Below are positions 11,670-20,971 of a DNA stretch of 64,000 nucleotides, piece after piece. The notes beneath the pieces are model-generated. The model saw only the letters and a list, made by a program, of their open reading frames with translations. It was not told the DNA's origin and did not search any database. Each line of letters starts with the position of its first letter. Positions within the stretch are counted from its first letter, which is position 1. Position numbers and translations under genes: made by a program. This DNA comes from Bacteroidota bacterium (GTDB lineage Bacteria; Bacteroidota; Ignavibacteria; UBA10030; UBA8401), in contig DATJPT010000019.1 in assembly GCA_035506275.1 (NCBI GenBank), positions 186,001-250,000 on the forward strand, in the 5' to 3' direction.

Positions 11670-13094
11670 TCACCGCTGAAGCAGCGAAGAAAACTCTTTT
11701 ATCGACTTGACCCCCAGGAACTCGGTCTCGAATCTCTTGCGAAGGTCGCTGTGCAGCGCGAATGCAGATTTCAGCGAGTCGACGGCATCCAGCATCCGCT
11801 TCATCACGAAGAGGACCTTTGCGCGGGTGTAGTACGCTTCCGCAAACTGCTGGTTGATCTCTATGCAGCGGTTCAGCGCCTTTAACGCTTCCTTCAGATA
11901 TCCAAGCTCGAACAAGGTATCGCCGTAATCGAACCATGCCTCGTAATTCTTCTTATCCAGTTGAACGACCATCTTGTAGCCGATAAGGCATTCCCTGTAT
12001 TTTCCCAAATTGTATTCGACATCGGCCTTTGCATACCATAGTTCCGGGTAGTCGCGGCAGATCTCCAGTGCCCGGTTATAGTCCTGGAGGGCTTTCTTGT
12101 ACTGCTCGAGCGTGTCGTAGCAGCTTCCTCGTCCGAAGAACGACTCGTAATGCTCGTTGTCGTATTTGATCGCTTGCGTAAAACACTTGATCGCTTCCGT
12201 ATAATTTCCTAGCTCCTCGTACGCGTTCCCCATATTGTGCCACGCCGGAACGTCCTTCGATTCATACCGGAGCGTCTGGGAGTAGCATTCGATCGCCTCG
12301 TGGAATTTTCCCATGTTGGCGAAGGCGTTTCCTTTGTTGTACCAGGCGGCACCGAAATCATCCTTGATGGCGATGCACATGTCATAGCTGTCGATCGACC
12401 TGGTGAAGTCCCCCATCCGGTTCAGGACGATCCCGCGGTTGTACCATGCGTTATAGTTGTACGGATCTAGGTTGAGATGTTCGTCGTAACACTTCAGGGA
12501 TTCTTCGAGCCGGTCCATGAAGTCGTAGCAGAATCCGAGCTCGAAGAGCGCGTCCTTGTTCTCTTTGTTTTCCTTCAGCAGGAACTCGAATATTTCGGCG
12601 GCATCCCTGTATTTTTCTATCTTCTCCAGCGTCACTGCTTTGTTGAAGAGCGCTTCTTCGCTCCCCGGTTCGATCGCCAGCGCTTTCTCAAAGCTCTCGA
12701 GGGCTTCATCGACTTTATTGGCATTGTCAAGGGTGATCCCGAGATTGATATAGATCTCGCCTTCGTTCGGGTTGAGACGGATCGCGTGCTCATAGCAGTC
12801 GATCGCTTCATCATACCGGTACATATTGTTCAGGATCATGCCGCGGCGTACCCATGCGTCGGAGCTGTACGGCACGAACTCGATCAGCTGGTCGGCAAAA
12901 TGAAGAGCTTCGTCGAACTTTTCCTGTTCAAAATAGAAGTCGACGATCTCTTCCAGCGCTTCGATTGTTCTGATCCCATTTCCCCCCTTTTTCAGGATAT
13001 CCTTATAGCGCTCGATCTCCTCATTTCTGTCGTTGCGCCGAGGGGGCTGGCTTCCTAACTCATCGTCGAAGTTGTCGGACTCCAAATGAGACAT
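11670..13094 (-). CDS. Long tetratricopeptide-repeat (TPR) protein
   Basis: A 474-residue protein made almost wholly of about eleven 34-residue TPR units (for example AWYNRGIVLNRMGDFTRSID, AWYNKGNAFANMGKFHEAIE). There is no signal peptide or membrane segment, so it is probably a cytoplasmic interaction scaffold; its partner is unknown. The frame stays open to a start at 13160, but a TTGACT-17-TTTATT promoter covers 13132-13160, which would put the RNA start near 13125. I therefore place the start at the internal ATG at 13094. It is monocistronic: its own promoter lies upstream and an intrinsic terminator downstream. Confidence 0.85.
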   Translation of the reverse strand: MSHLESDNFDDELGSQPPRRNDRNEEIERYKDILKKGGNGIRTIEALEEIVDFYFEQEKFDEALHFADQLIEFVPYSSDAWVRRGMILNNMYRYDEAIDCYEHAIRLNPNEGEIYINLGITLDNANKVDEALESFEKALAIEPGSEEALFNKAVTLEKIEKYRDAAEIFEFLLKENKENKDALFELGFCYDFMDRLEESLKCYDEHLNLDPYNYNAWYNRGIVLNRMGDFTRSIDSYDMCIAIKDDFGAAWYNKGNAFANMGKFHEAIECYSQTLRYESKDVPAWHNMGNAYEELGNYTEAIKCFTQAIKYDNEHYESFFGRGSCYDTLEQYKKALQDYNRALEICRDYPELWYAKADVEYNLGKYRECLIGYKMVVQLDKKNYEAWFDYGDTLFELGYLKEALKALNRCIEINQQFAEAYYTRAKVLFVMKRMLDAVDSLKSAFALHSDLRKRFETEFLGVKSIKEFSSLLQR

Positions 13095-13131
13095 ATGGTC
13101 TACGATTGGTTGGCGGTGTGATGCTTGCTTG

Positions 13132-13160
13132 AATAAAACAAAAAAGCCGTTGGAAGTCAA
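13132..13160 (-). promoter_or_regulatory. Sigma70-like promoter of the TPR gene
   Basis: On the minus strand: TTGACT (13160-13155), 17-base spacer, TTTATT (13137-13132). It predicts an RNA start near 13125, about 30 bases before the ATG at 13094, and rules out the longer reading from 13160. Confidence 0.6.
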
Positions 13161-13252
13161 TAGCGGCAGGGCAACCCGTATGAATGTAAGGGGAGTTCGA
13201 TATGCAGTTAAACTGGAAAGGTAAACGAGGTGCAGTTAGGCCCTCTTCCTTA

Positions 13253-13281
13253 TTGTTTTTGAAGCAATAATGAGCTATATT
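13253..13281 (+). promoter_or_regulatory. Candidate promoter of yggS
   Basis: TTGTTT (13253-13258), 17-base spacer, TATATT (13276-13281). The -10 box ends only two bases before the ATG at 13284, so a transcript from here would begin after it and favour the ATG at 13299. Confidence 0.45.
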
Positions 13282-13283
13282 TA

Positions 13284-14000
13284 ATGTTCAAGCCGCAAAT
13301 GATCGCTGAAAACGTTAAAAATATACAGGAAAGGATCAAAAAATCCTGTATCGCGGCAGGAAGAGATCCGGACTCCGTCGCGTTGATCGCAGTCTCCAAG
13401 ACGTTCGGGTTTCAGGAGATTGAGGAGGTCGTCAAGACCGGACTTCTTGACATCGGCGAGAACTATGTCCAGGAGGTCAAAGAGAAGCGGCTGAAGGTGA
13501 CAAACCCGGAGGTCCGCTGGCATTTCCTCGGCCACCTCCAGTCGAACAAAGTAAAGTTCATCGCCGATTGGATTCACATGATCCATTCGGTCGACAGCGA
13601 AAGCGTTGCAGCCGAGATCCAAAGAAGGGGGGCTGGCATCGGCCGCACGATCGACGTTTTGATTGAGGTGAATACGTCGGGAGAGCATTCGAAATTCGGC
13701 GTAGCGCCGAATGCTGCGATCGATCTGATAAGGAAAATTTCAACGCAGCCGAACATCAGGGTGCAGGGATTGATGACGATCGGCGCTTTCATGCCGGACC
13801 CGGAACAATCCCGCGCGTCGTTTCGGATGCTGAGAACAGTGTTTGATGAGATTAATTCCTCCCGCATTCTTCATGAGCCGCTGAAGCATCTTTCGATGGG
13901 AATGACGCACGACTTCACGGTAGCAATTGAGGAAGGCTCGACGATGGTGCGCATCGGCACCGCGATTTTCGGGACAAGGCCAAAACCAAACGTTCACTGA
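13284..14000 (+). CDS. YggS/PROSC family pyridoxal-phosphate homeostasis protein
   Basis: A 238-residue PLP-binding protein with an alanine-racemase-like barrel; the family keeps free PLP in balance and has no known catalytic reaction. The PLP Lys is in VALIAVSKTFG (residue 38 from the 13284 start). Other marks are ENYVQEVKEK, WHFLGHLQSNKVK and GLMTIGAFM, with LSMGMTHDFTVAIEEGSTMVRIGTAIFG at the end. Two starts compete: ATG 13284 and ATG 13299. Relatives usually begin 'MIAEN', and the promoter reading also favours 13299. It is followed 11 bases later by divIVA, with a strong ribosome site between. Confidence 0.95.
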   Translation: MFKPQMIAENVKNIQERIKKSCIAAGRDPDSVALIAVSKTFGFQEIEEVVKTGLLDIGENYVQEVKEKRLKVTNPEVRWHFLGHLQSNKVKFIADWIHMIHSVDSESVAAEIQRRGAGIGRTIDVLIEVNTSGEHSKFGVAPNAAIDLIRKISTQPNIRVQGLMTIGAFMPDPEQSRASFRMLRTVFDEINSSRILHEPLKHLSMGMTHDFTVAIEEGSTMVRIGTAIFGTRPKPNVH

Positions 14001-14006
14001 AGGAGG
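14001..14006 (+). promoter_or_regulatory. Strong Shine-Dalgarno site before divIVA
   Basis: A perfect AGGAGG directly after the yggS stop and five bases before the divIVA ATG. It shows that this organism uses Shine-Dalgarno initiation, at least for some genes. Confidence 0.8.
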
Positions 14007-14011
14007 CATCG

Positions 14012-14539
14012 ATGAAACTCACACCTCTTGACATCAAGAAGCAGGAGTTCAAGAAAGTTCTTCGCGGGTACGATCCGGTTGAGGTAGATTCGTTTCTGGA
14101 CATGATGTCGAACGAGTTTGCGGAATTACTGCGGCAGACGAAGGAGATGAACACGCAGCTCGTCGAGTTCGAGACCCAACTTCGCGATTACCGGCAGATG
14201 GAGAAAACCCTCCAGCAGACGCTGATGCAGGCTCAGGAGGCAAGCGGACGGTCGATCGAGAATTCCCGCAAAGAGGGGCAGCTGATCATTCAGGAGGCTG
14301 AGCTGAAAGCCAACCAGCTTCTCGACCGGGCGCGCATCGACCTTTCCAGAACGAAAGAAGAGATCTCAACCCTCCGCTCAAAGAAGGAGTCGATCGTCAG
14401 CCGCCTGAAAGTGCTGCTGAATTCCGAGATCGAACTTATTAAGGCGCTCGAAGTGGACGATGATGAGCTGACAAAGGATTTGTCGCGGGGAACGGGAAAA
14501 GACTCGATCGAAATCGATGAGATTATTAAAAAGCTCTAG
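14012..14539 (+). CDS. DivIVA domain-containing protein
   Basis: A 175-residue coiled-coil protein. The N-terminal DivIVA signature is clear: [20 protein letters not shown] then [10 protein letters not shown] (residues 3-33). The rest is predicted coiled coil to about residue 150, with an acidic tail. In Gram-positives DivIVA marks curved membrane and organises division or polar growth; in FCB bacteria the role is poorly known. The N-terminal residues that insert into membrane in DivIVA (an exposed aromatic) are not obvious here. It is translated right after yggS, a neighbourhood known from Gram-positive division clusters. Confidence 0.92.
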   Translation: MKLTPLDIKKQEFKKVLRGYDPVEVDSFLDMMSNEFAELLRQTKEMNTQLVEFETQLRDYRQMEKTLQQTLMQAQEASGRSIENSRKEGQLIIQEAELKANQLLDRARIDLSRTKEEISTLRSKKESIVSRLKVLLNSEIELIKALEVDDDELTKDLSRGTGKDSIEIDEIIKKL

Positions 14540-14619
14540 TCAGCGTTCAGAAGACAGTAAGCAATGAACGGATACGATGCGGTCATCGCAGATCGGCAAC
14601 GGTAAATCGAAACTACGGA

Positions 14620-15447
14620 ATGTCTCCCCTGCGGAAGCAAATTGATGAGGCGTTGAGTTTTTTACGGACGAAGACCTCGGCGTCGCCGTCGATCGGAATC
14701 ATCCTCGGCACCGGGCTCGGCGGACTGGCAAAGGAGATCAACGCCGATCTCGTGATCGATTACGGAGATATTCCGCATTTTCCTCTGTCGACGGTCGAAT
14801 CCCATCACGGCAAGTTGATCTTCGGAACGCTTGGCGGAAAGAGCGTGGTCGCGATGCAGGGGCGCTTTCATTATTATGAAGGCTACACGATGCAGCAGAT
14901 CACGTTCCCCGTCAGAGTGATGAAATTCCTGGGCGTGAATACGCTGCTGGTCTCCAACGCAGCGGGGGGAATGAATCCGCTTTTTGTCCGCGGCGATATC
15001 ATGCTGATCACCGACCACATCAACTTGCTCGGCGATAACCCGCTGATCGGTCCGAACGACGAACAACTCGGCCCGCGATTCCCGGACATGTCCGAACCGT
15101 ATTCGAAAGAGCTGATTGCGCTGGCGGAACGCATTGCGCGGGAGCTGAAGATCAAAGTGCAGAAAGGAGTGTTCATCGCGGTTCCCGGTCCGAACCTTGA
15201 AACGCGCGCCGAATACCGTTTCCTTCGCGGCGCCGGCGGGGATGTGGTCGGAATGTCGACGGTGCCGGAATGCATTGTCGCCGTGCACATGTCGATGCGC
15301 GTCCTTGGGTTTTCCATCATTACCGACGAGTGTTTCCCTGATTCGCTGGCGCCGGCAAAGCTGGACGAGATCGTCGCGACAGCAATGGCCGCCGAGCCGA
15401 AGCTGACGGCGATTATGAAAGAGGTGGTAAGAACAATTAAGAATTAA
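14620..15447 (+). CDS. Purine-nucleoside phosphorylase (trimeric type)
   Basis: A 275-residue enzyme that splits purine nucleosides with phosphate to the free base and ribose-1-phosphate, feeding salvage. Family marks: [15 protein letters not shown] (phosphate loop, residues 23-37), [22 protein letters not shown] near residue 110, [11 protein letters not shown], and the base-binding MSTVPE region near residue 212. Length matches the trimeric PNP/MTAP superfamily. The downstream ileS is in the same direction but is separated by an inverted AT-rich repeat. Substrate choice (guanosine or inosine against MTA) is not certain from sequence, but the Pro in MSTVPE and the length favour PNP. Confidence 0.93.
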   Translation: MSPLRKQIDEALSFLRTKTSASPSIGIILGTGLGGLAKEINADLVIDYGDIPHFPLSTVESHHGKLIFGTLGGKSVVAMQGRFHYYEGYTMQQITFPVRVMKFLGVNTLLVSNAAGGMNPLFVRGDIMLITDHINLLGDNPLIGPNDEQLGPRFPDMSEPYSKELIALAERIARELKIKVQKGVFIAVPGPNLETRAEYRFLRGAGGDVVGMSTVPECIVAVHMSMRVLGFSIITDECFPDSLAPAKLDEIVATAMAAEPKLTAIMKEVVRTIKN

Positions 15448-15530
15448 AAACGAAGAATGAAAAGTTGATGCTGGACAATGGCGTGTCCTACCATTCTTGA
15501 TTATGGATTCTTCATTATTGATTATTCTTC
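15440..15530 (+). repeat. Degenerate AT-rich inverted repeat in the pnp-ileS spacer
   Basis: The spacer holds AAGAATTAA and AAGAATGAA-like words on the left and TTCTTCATTATTGATTATTCTTC just before the ileS ATG on the right, which are roughly complementary. No Shine-Dalgarno site is seen between the right arm and the ATG. This is one of several such spacers in the window. Confidence 0.55.
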
Positions 15531-18500
15531 ATGTTTAAAGAGCTGACCGACAAAATAAGTTATTCGAGCGTTGAAAAAGAGATCCTTGCGTTCTGGGAAA
15601 AGGAAAAGATCTTCGAGCAGAGCATTACTTCGCGCGAAGGGAAACCCCAGTTCACTTTTTATGAGGGCCCGCCGACGGCAAACGGCCGTCCCGGAATTCA
15701 TCACGTCATGGCCCGCTCGCTGAAAGATATCGTCTGCCGCTACAAGACGATGCGCGGATTCCGGGTTCCTCGGAAAGCAGGCTGGGATACTCACGGTCTT
15801 CCCGTCGAGATCGAAGTTGAAAAGATGCTCGGCATCAAACACAAGGACGATATTCTTGCCTACGGTGTCGAGAAGTTCAACGAGGAGTGCAAAAAATCGG
15901 TCTGGAAATACAAGACCGAATGGGAATCGATGACCCGCACCATGGGATACTGGGTCGATCTTTCCGACCCGTACATCACGTTCACCAACGAGTATATGGA
16001 ATCGGTCTGGTGGGCGCTCAAACGGTATTTCGACGGGGGGATGATCTACAAAGGTTACAAGATCCAGCCGTATTGCCCCCGCTGTGAAACGCCCCTCTCG
16101 TCGCATGAAGTCGCGCTGGGATACAAGGACGTAAAAGATCCGAGCGTGTACGTCAAAATGAAAGTGAAAGGGGAGACGAACACCTACTTCCTCGTGTGGA
16201 CGACCACGCCATGGACGCTCATTTCCAACGTTGCCCTGGCGGTCCATCCGGAGGTTGAATACGTCAAAGTTGAGTTAATGACCGGCGAAGAGCATGCGCT
16301 CGCCGGGACCGGAGATTTTCTTATCCTCGCAAAGGCCCGGCTCGGCGTGTTGAAGGAAAAGTATAGCATTGTTGCGGAGTTCACCGGCAAGAAGCTGACC
16401 GGAAAAGAATACGAACGTCTCTTCAATTATCATCAACCAAAAGAAAAAGGATGGTACGTTGTCGAGGCCGATTTCGTCACGACTGAAGACGGTTCAGGGA
16501 TCGTTCACATGGCCCCTGCGTACGGCGAAGACGACTATCAGATAGGACGGAAGTACGGATTACCGACGATCCACCCCGTCAATAAATCAGGCGAGTTCGA
16601 CGAAACGGTCACCGACTATAAAGGAAAATTTGTCAAGGATGCCGATGCGGAGATAATACAGGATTTAAGGATGCGTAACATTCTGTACAAGAAGGAAGCG
16701 TATCTTCACAGTTATCCGCACTGCTGGCGCTGTTCGTCGCCGCTTTTGTATTACGCGCGCGACTCGTGGTACATCAGCACAACGACGTATGCGCCGCGAA
16801 TGATCGAGCTGAACAAACAGATCAACTGGATTCCCGCAGAGACCGGCTCGGGCCGGTTCGGGAACTGGCTGGAAGAAAACAAGGATTGGGCGTTGTCCCG
16901 CGATCGTTATTGGGGGACGCCGCTGCCGATCTGGGTCTGCGAGAAATGCGGTCATCAGAAATGTATCGGCAGCATCGAGGAATTAAAGCAAGGGAAAAAT
17001 TTCCCCCAGCCGGTCGATCTCCATAAACCGTCGGTCGACCCCGTCACCTTCGCGTGCGAAAAATGCGGCGGCACCATGAAGCGGACGCCGGAGCTGATCG
17101 ACGTCTGGTTCGACTCGGGAGCCATGCCGTTTGCGCAATGGCATTATCCGTTCGAGAACAAGGACATTTTCGAGAAGGCGTATCCGGCGGATTTCATTTC
17201 AGAAGGGATCGACCAGACACGCGGCTGGTTTTACACGCTTCATTCGATCGGCACGTTCCTTTTCGACAAGCCGGCGTTCAAAAATTGCCTGGTCAACGAC
17301 CTCATCCTCGACAAGCAGGGGCAGAAAATGTCCAAGTCGAAGGGGAACACCGTCAACCCGTTTGACTTGATCGAGAAATATGGCGCCGATGCGACGCGCT
17401 GGTACTTGGTGGCGAACAGTCCCGTCTGGCGGCCGACGCTGTTCGACGAGGATGGAATCGCGGAAGTTCAGAGGAAGTTCTTCAGCACGCTGGTCAATAC
17501 GTATTCATTTTTCGCCCTATATGCGAATATTGACAAGTTCACATATAGCGAAGCCCGCATCCCGGTCCGGGAACGGGCGGAGATCGATCGCTGGATCCTT
17601 TCGTCGCTCAACACGCTCGTCGGGTCGTACGGCCGGTTCATGGACGAGTACGACATCATGAAATCGGCGCGGGCAGTGAGCGATTTCACAATAGATCAGC
17701 TTTCCAACTGGTATGTTCGAAGGAACCGCCGCCGGTTTTGGAAGAGTGAGAAAGGAAAAGACAAGACCGCTGCGTATCAAACGTTGTATGAATGCCTGGT
17801 CGCCGTGACGCAGATGATGGCGCCGTTCGCCCCGTTTCTGGCGGATGAACTCTACCGGGGGCTGAATTCGGTCACAAAACGGGAACCATTCCAATCGGTT
17901 CATCTTTCGACGTTTCAACGTGTCGAAGATGAGGCGATCGACCGGGAACTTGAAGAGCGGATGGAAAGGGCAATGCGCATTGTCGGAATCGTCCGCGCGA
18001 TGAGGATGAAGTCGAACCTCAAGGTGCGGCAGCCTCTCAAGAAAATCATCGTGCCGATTTCCAACGAAGAGCAGAAGCGATCCATTATGAAGATGGAGAG
18101 CGTGATCCTGGAAGAGATCAACGTGAAGTCCATCGAATTCGTCCATGATGAATCGGACATCGTGCTCAAGAAAGCCAAACCGAACTTCAGGTCGCTGGGA
18201 CAAAAATACGGCAAGCAGGTGCAGGCCGTCGCAGCGAAGGTCCGTGAAATGACGTCGCAGGAGATCACGACGCTCCAGAAGGCCGGCACGTTTGCCCTCC
18301 CTGTCAACGGCAGTACGTTCTCCATCACGAACGAAGATATCGAGGTGATGCACGAAGACCTCCACGGATGGCTCGTCGAGGCCGACGGCGGATTGACGGT
18401 TGCCCTCGATACGGAAATTACCCCGGACCTGAGGAACGAGGGGTTTGCCCGCGAATTCGTCAACCGGGTCCAGAATATGAGGAAGGACGCCGGTTTTGAC

Positions 18501-18692
18501 GTGACCGACAGGATTTCGATCTATTATCGCGGAACGGAACTTTTGAACCGGGCGTTGGAAGCAATGCACGACTACATCGCCCGTGAAACGCTGGCAATCA
18601 ACATTATTTCCACATTGCATGCCGGAGAGATATCGGCGAAAGAGAACGTGAACGGCGAAGAATGCGATATCAGCATCGAACGGGCGAGATAA
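15531..18692 (+). CDS. ileS: Isoleucine-tRNA ligase IleS
   Basis: A 1053-residue class I synthetase that charges tRNA-Ile and edits valine. The HIGH-type motif is in GPPTANGRPGIHHVMARS (residues 45-62) and the KMSKS loop is QKMSKSKGNTVNPFD (near residue 603). The editing insert includes the TTPWTL site near residue 223. Internal Cys pairs (CEKCGHQKC, CEKCGGTMK) look like a zinc-binding insert. The C-terminus lacks the zinc finger of E. coli-type IleS. Together with the motif forms this points to the IleS2 class, often less sensitive to mupirocin; that phenotype is inference. It leads an ileS-dksA-lspA-rluA run. Confidence 0.97.
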   Translation: MFKELTDKISYSSVEKEILAFWEKEKIFEQSITSREGKPQFTFYEGPPTANGRPGIHHVMARSLKDIVCRYKTMRGFRVPRKAGWDTHGLPVEIEVEKMLGIKHKDDILAYGVEKFNEECKKSVWKYKTEWESMTRTMGYWVDLSDPYITFTNEYMESVWWALKRYFDGGMIYKGYKIQPYCPRCETPLSSHEVALGYKDVKDPSVYVKMKVKGETNTYFLVWTTTPWTLISNVALAVHPEVEYVKVELMTGEEHALAGTGDFLILAKARLGVLKEKYSIVAEFTGKKLTGKEYERLFNYHQPKEKGWYVVEADFVTTEDGSGIVHMAPAYGEDDYQIGRKYGLPTIHPVNKSGEFDETVTDYKGKFVKDADAEIIQDLRMRNILYKKEAYLHSYPHCWRCSSPLLYYARDSWYISTTTYAPRMIELNKQINWIPAETGSGRFGNWLEENKDWALSRDRYWGTPLPIWVCEKCGHQKCIGSIEELKQGKNFPQPVDLHKPSVDPVTFACEKCGGTMKRTPELIDVWFDSGAMPFAQWHYPFENKDIFEKAYPADFISEGIDQTRGWFYTLHSIGTFLFDKPAFKNCLVNDLILDKQGQKMSKSKGNTVNPFDLIEKYGADATRWYLVANSPVWRPTLFDEDGIAEVQRKFFSTLVNTYSFFALYANIDKFTYSEARIPVRERAEIDRWILSSLNTLVGSYGRFMDEYDIMKSARAVSDFTIDQLSNWYVRRNRRRFWKSEKGKDKTAAYQTLYECLVAVTQMMAPFAPFLADELYRGLNSVTKREPFQSVHLSTFQRVEDEAIDRELEERMERAMRIVGIVRAMRMKSNLKVRQPLKKIIVPISNEEQKRSIMKMESVILEEINVKSIEFVHDESDIVLKKAKPNFRSLGQKYGKQVQAVAAKVREMTSQEITTLQKAGTFALPVNGSTFSITNEDIEVMHEDLHGWLVEADGGLTVALDTEITPDLRNEGFAREFVNRVQNMRKDAGFDVTDRISIYYRGTELLNRALEAMHDYIARETLAINIISTLHAGEISAKENVNGEECDISIERAR

Positions 18693-18739
18693 GATACGTA
18701 GGAAATTAATTCATCTTCCATCCATTCTGAGGAACATTC

Positions 18740-19264
18740 ATGGCAAAAGCAGTTGCTGGAAAGAAAAAAATAGTCGGAGTTAAAAAAGGAGCAGGAAGCC
18801 TGGCGGCGAAAGCGAAACGAAAGAAAGTCGCGCCGAAGGCGGCCGACAAGAATATGGCGAAAGCGGCTCCGGAGAAGCGTCCCGTGAAGGTGAAAGGGTA
18901 CGGTGTCAAGGACCTGGAGAACTTCAAAGTGATCATCATGGAAAAGAGGAAGGAGATCCTCGAAGAGCTTCAGATCCTGAAAGAGAGCATGATGGACGTG
19001 ACAACGGGAGAGTACGCGAACGAGAACTCGACTTACTCCATGCATATGGAGCAGGGGACCGATGCGATGGAGAGAGAAAAGACGTTCTTGTTCGCTTCAA
19101 GGGAAGGGAAATTCCTGAACTATCTCGAAGATGCTCTTAAACGGATCGAAAAAGGGACGTACGGATTCTGTACCGATTGCGGAAAGCTGATCGAAAAAGA
19201 ACGGCTGGAAGCGGTGCCGCACGCGCAACTTTGTATCCGTTGTAAAGTAAAAAAGGGTAGGTAA
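18740..19264 (+). CDS. TraR/DksA-family zinc-finger protein with Lys/Ala-rich N-terminal tail
   Basis: A 174-residue protein. The first 55 residues are Lys- and Ala-rich, like histone H1 tails (KAKRKKVAPKAADK). The remaining part is a DksA-like coiled coil (about 60-135) and a C4 zinc finger (CTDCGKLIEKERL then CIRCK). DksA/TraR proteins enter the RNA polymerase secondary channel and tune rRNA and stress promoters. The acidic tip residues typical of DksA (DxxDxA) are replaced by QGTDAMEREK, so its mode of action may differ. A good ribosome site (GAGGAA) precedes the ATG. It is 47 bases after ileS and 33 bases before lspA. Confidence 0.9.
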   Translation: MAKAVAGKKKIVGVKKGAGSLAAKAKRKKVAPKAADKNMAKAAPEKRPVKVKGYGVKDLENFKVIIMEKRKEILEELQILKESMMDVTTGEYANENSTYSMHMEQGTDAMEREKTFLFASREGKFLNYLEDALKRIEKGTYGFCTDCGKLIEKERLEAVPHAQLCIRCKVKKGR

Positions 19265-19297
19265 GGTATTTTACGATAATCTTCGAGACAATGTAAC

Positions 19298-19909
19298 GTG
19301 AGAATACTGTATGTGACGCTGTTTGTCGTTCTTGGAGACCAGGCGACAAAATTATTCATCAAGGGCTTTTCCATCCCCGCGCTCGGGATCCACGTCCAGG
19401 GAGTGCCGATCGGGTCGACGATTCCGGTGCTCGGAAATTTCGGACGGCTGACCTACATCGAAAACCCCGGCATGGCATTCGGGATCGATGTCGGCGGAAA
19501 ATTATTCTTCTCCCTCTTTTCCGTCATTGCCAGTATCGGCATTTTGGTCTATCTCTATAAAATGAGGAACGAACGCCTGCTTTTTCGTTTTTCGCTCGCT
19601 CTCATTCTCGGCGGAGCCATCGGCAACCTCATCGACCGCGTTTTTTACGGGGTGCTGTTCAACGACGGCGGACTGTTCTACGGCAAGGTTGTCGATTTCA
19701 TCGACATCGACTTCTTCAACGTGACGATCTTCGGGTACCATCTTTCGCGATGGCCTATCTTTAACATCGCCGACTCTGCCGTAACGATCGGCGTTTTGAT
19801 CTTGCTGATCTTCCATCGAAAGTTTGTCATCGAAGACGAAGAAGCTGCGAAACCGTCGCTGGAGACGGCGGCTGCCTCTCCCGAGACTCCCCCCAAAATC
19901 GGCTCGTGA
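19298..19909 (+). CDS. lspA: Lipoprotein signal peptidase LspA (signal peptidase II)
   Basis: A 203-residue inner-membrane aspartyl protease that cuts lipoprotein signal peptides before the lipid-modified Cys. The catalytic Asp residues are in GNLIDRVFYG and NIADSAVTIG. Four membrane helices are visible. It is about 40 residues longer than E. coli LspA, owing to an insert around FNDGGLFYGKVVDFIDIDFF and an acidic Ala/Pro tail. It starts with GTG. Substrates in this window include the lipoproteins at 40498 and 48961. The coding end overlaps the start of the longest rluA reading, but the true rluA ATG is downstream. Confidence 0.96.
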   Translation: MRILYVTLFVVLGDQATKLFIKGFSIPALGIHVQGVPIGSTIPVLGNFGRLTYIENPGMAFGIDVGGKLFFSLFSVIASIGILVYLYKMRNERLLFRFSLALILGGAIGNLIDRVFYGVLFNDGGLFYGKVVDFIDIDFFNVTIFGYHLSRWPIFNIADSAVTIGVLILLIFHRKFVIEDEEAAKPSLETAAASPETPPKIGS

Positions 19910-19955
19910 TCCCTTCCGATTCTTTTGCTGGATGCCGCGAAAAGCCGGACCTACA

Positions 19956-20912
19956 ATGAAAACCAGATTTGATATCGTCGTCCCTGCCGGACAAAAGAAA
20001 GAGCGGCTCGACGTCTATTTGACGACGCATGTCGAAAATGCAACGCGGAATAAGGTCCAGGAAGCCATCCGAGGCGGGGAGGTTCTCGTCAACGGAAAAA
20101 ACGTGAAGGCCAGCCATGCGATCGCTCCGGGCGAGGTCATTCACGTCGAGCTCTCAAGGCCGGAACCGCCGGAAGTCCTCCCCGAAAACATCCCCCTCGA
20201 TGTCGTGTATGAGGACGAGTACCTGATGGTCGTGAACAAGCCGGCTGGCATGGTGACGCATCCTGCCTACAAACATTATTCCGGAACGCTCGTCAATGCT
20301 CTGCTCTATCATTCCAATTTCCTTTCACGGCCGCATCCGATGCGCCCCGGCATCGTCCACCGGCTGGATAAAGATACGTCGGGGCTTCTGGTCGTCGCAA
20401 AGGATGAGACAACGCACCAGAAACTTTCGCGGCAATTTGCCAATAAGACCACCGAGCGGGAATATCGGGCGATCGTGTGGGGGGTGTTCAAAAATGAGGA
20501 AGGAATCGTCGAGGCTCCGCTCGGCCGGAGCAAGAGCGACAGGAAAAAAGTGGCGGTGACAAAGGAGGGGAAACATGCCGTCACCGAATACGAGGTCATG
20601 GAACAGTTCGCCTATCTAGCGCTTCTCCGGCTGCATCTCCGCACCGGACGCACTCATCAGATCCGCGTCCATCTCGCCCACATTCACCATCCGGTCTTCG
20701 GAGACGAGACCTACGGCGGCCGTAATGACGCGTTTGGGGGGCTGGATGGGAAGAAGAAAGCTGAGGCGGCGAACCTGCTCGAGAAAATTTCACGGCAGGC
20801 GCTGCACGCAAAGCAGCTGGGGTTCGTTCATCCGGTGTCAAAGGAATTTTTGCGTTTCGATTCCGAGCTGCCGGATGATATGAAGCGGGTGCTTGAATTT
20901 TTGGAGAAGTGA
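19956..20912 (+). CDS. RluA-family pseudouridine synthase
   Basis: A 318-residue enzyme isomerising uridine to pseudouridine in rRNA (RluD-like). Residues 10-75 are an S4 RNA-binding domain (KERLDVYLTTHVENATRNKV). The catalytic Asp is in GIVHRLDKDTSGLLVVAK. Further marks are RTHQIRVHLAHI and HAKQLGFVHP. The frame is open further upstream, but the ATG at 19956 matches the family start, whereas a longer form would begin with a basic tail encoded across the lspA end. It ends facing mreC, with a 59-base spacer containing a perfect 16-nt palindrome. Confidence 0.95.
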   Translation: MKTRFDIVVPAGQKKERLDVYLTTHVENATRNKVQEAIRGGEVLVNGKNVKASHAIAPGEVIHVELSRPEPPEVLPENIPLDVVYEDEYLMVVNKPAGMVTHPAYKHYSGTLVNALLYHSNFLSRPHPMRPGIVHRLDKDTSGLLVVAKDETTHQKLSRQFANKTTEREYRAIVWGVFKNEEGIVEAPLGRSKSDRKKVAVTKEGKHAVTEYEVMEQFAYLALLRLHLRTGRTHQIRVHLAHIHHPVFGDETYGGRNDAFGGLDGKKKAEAANLLEKISRQALHAKQLGFVHPVSKEFLRFDSELPDDMKRVLEFLEK

Positions 20913-20953
20913 CCCCGGCTCTGTCCTCCGGACGCCCCTCTTCCTCAGGGAGA

Positions 20954-20969
20954 GGGGAATGCATTCCCC
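20954..20969. repeat. Perfect 16-nt palindrome between rluA and mreC
   Basis: GGGGAATGCATTCCCC is exactly self-complementary and lies between convergent genes. It has no T run in either direction and no loop, so it is a weak terminator candidate at best. Confidence 0.5.
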
Positions 20970-20971
20970 CT

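Noticed and set aside
17517..18620. Open frame of 367 residues on the minus strand
   Set aside because: It is antisense to ileS, which has complete synthetase motifs. The antisense protein is low in hydrophobic periodicity and unlike any family.
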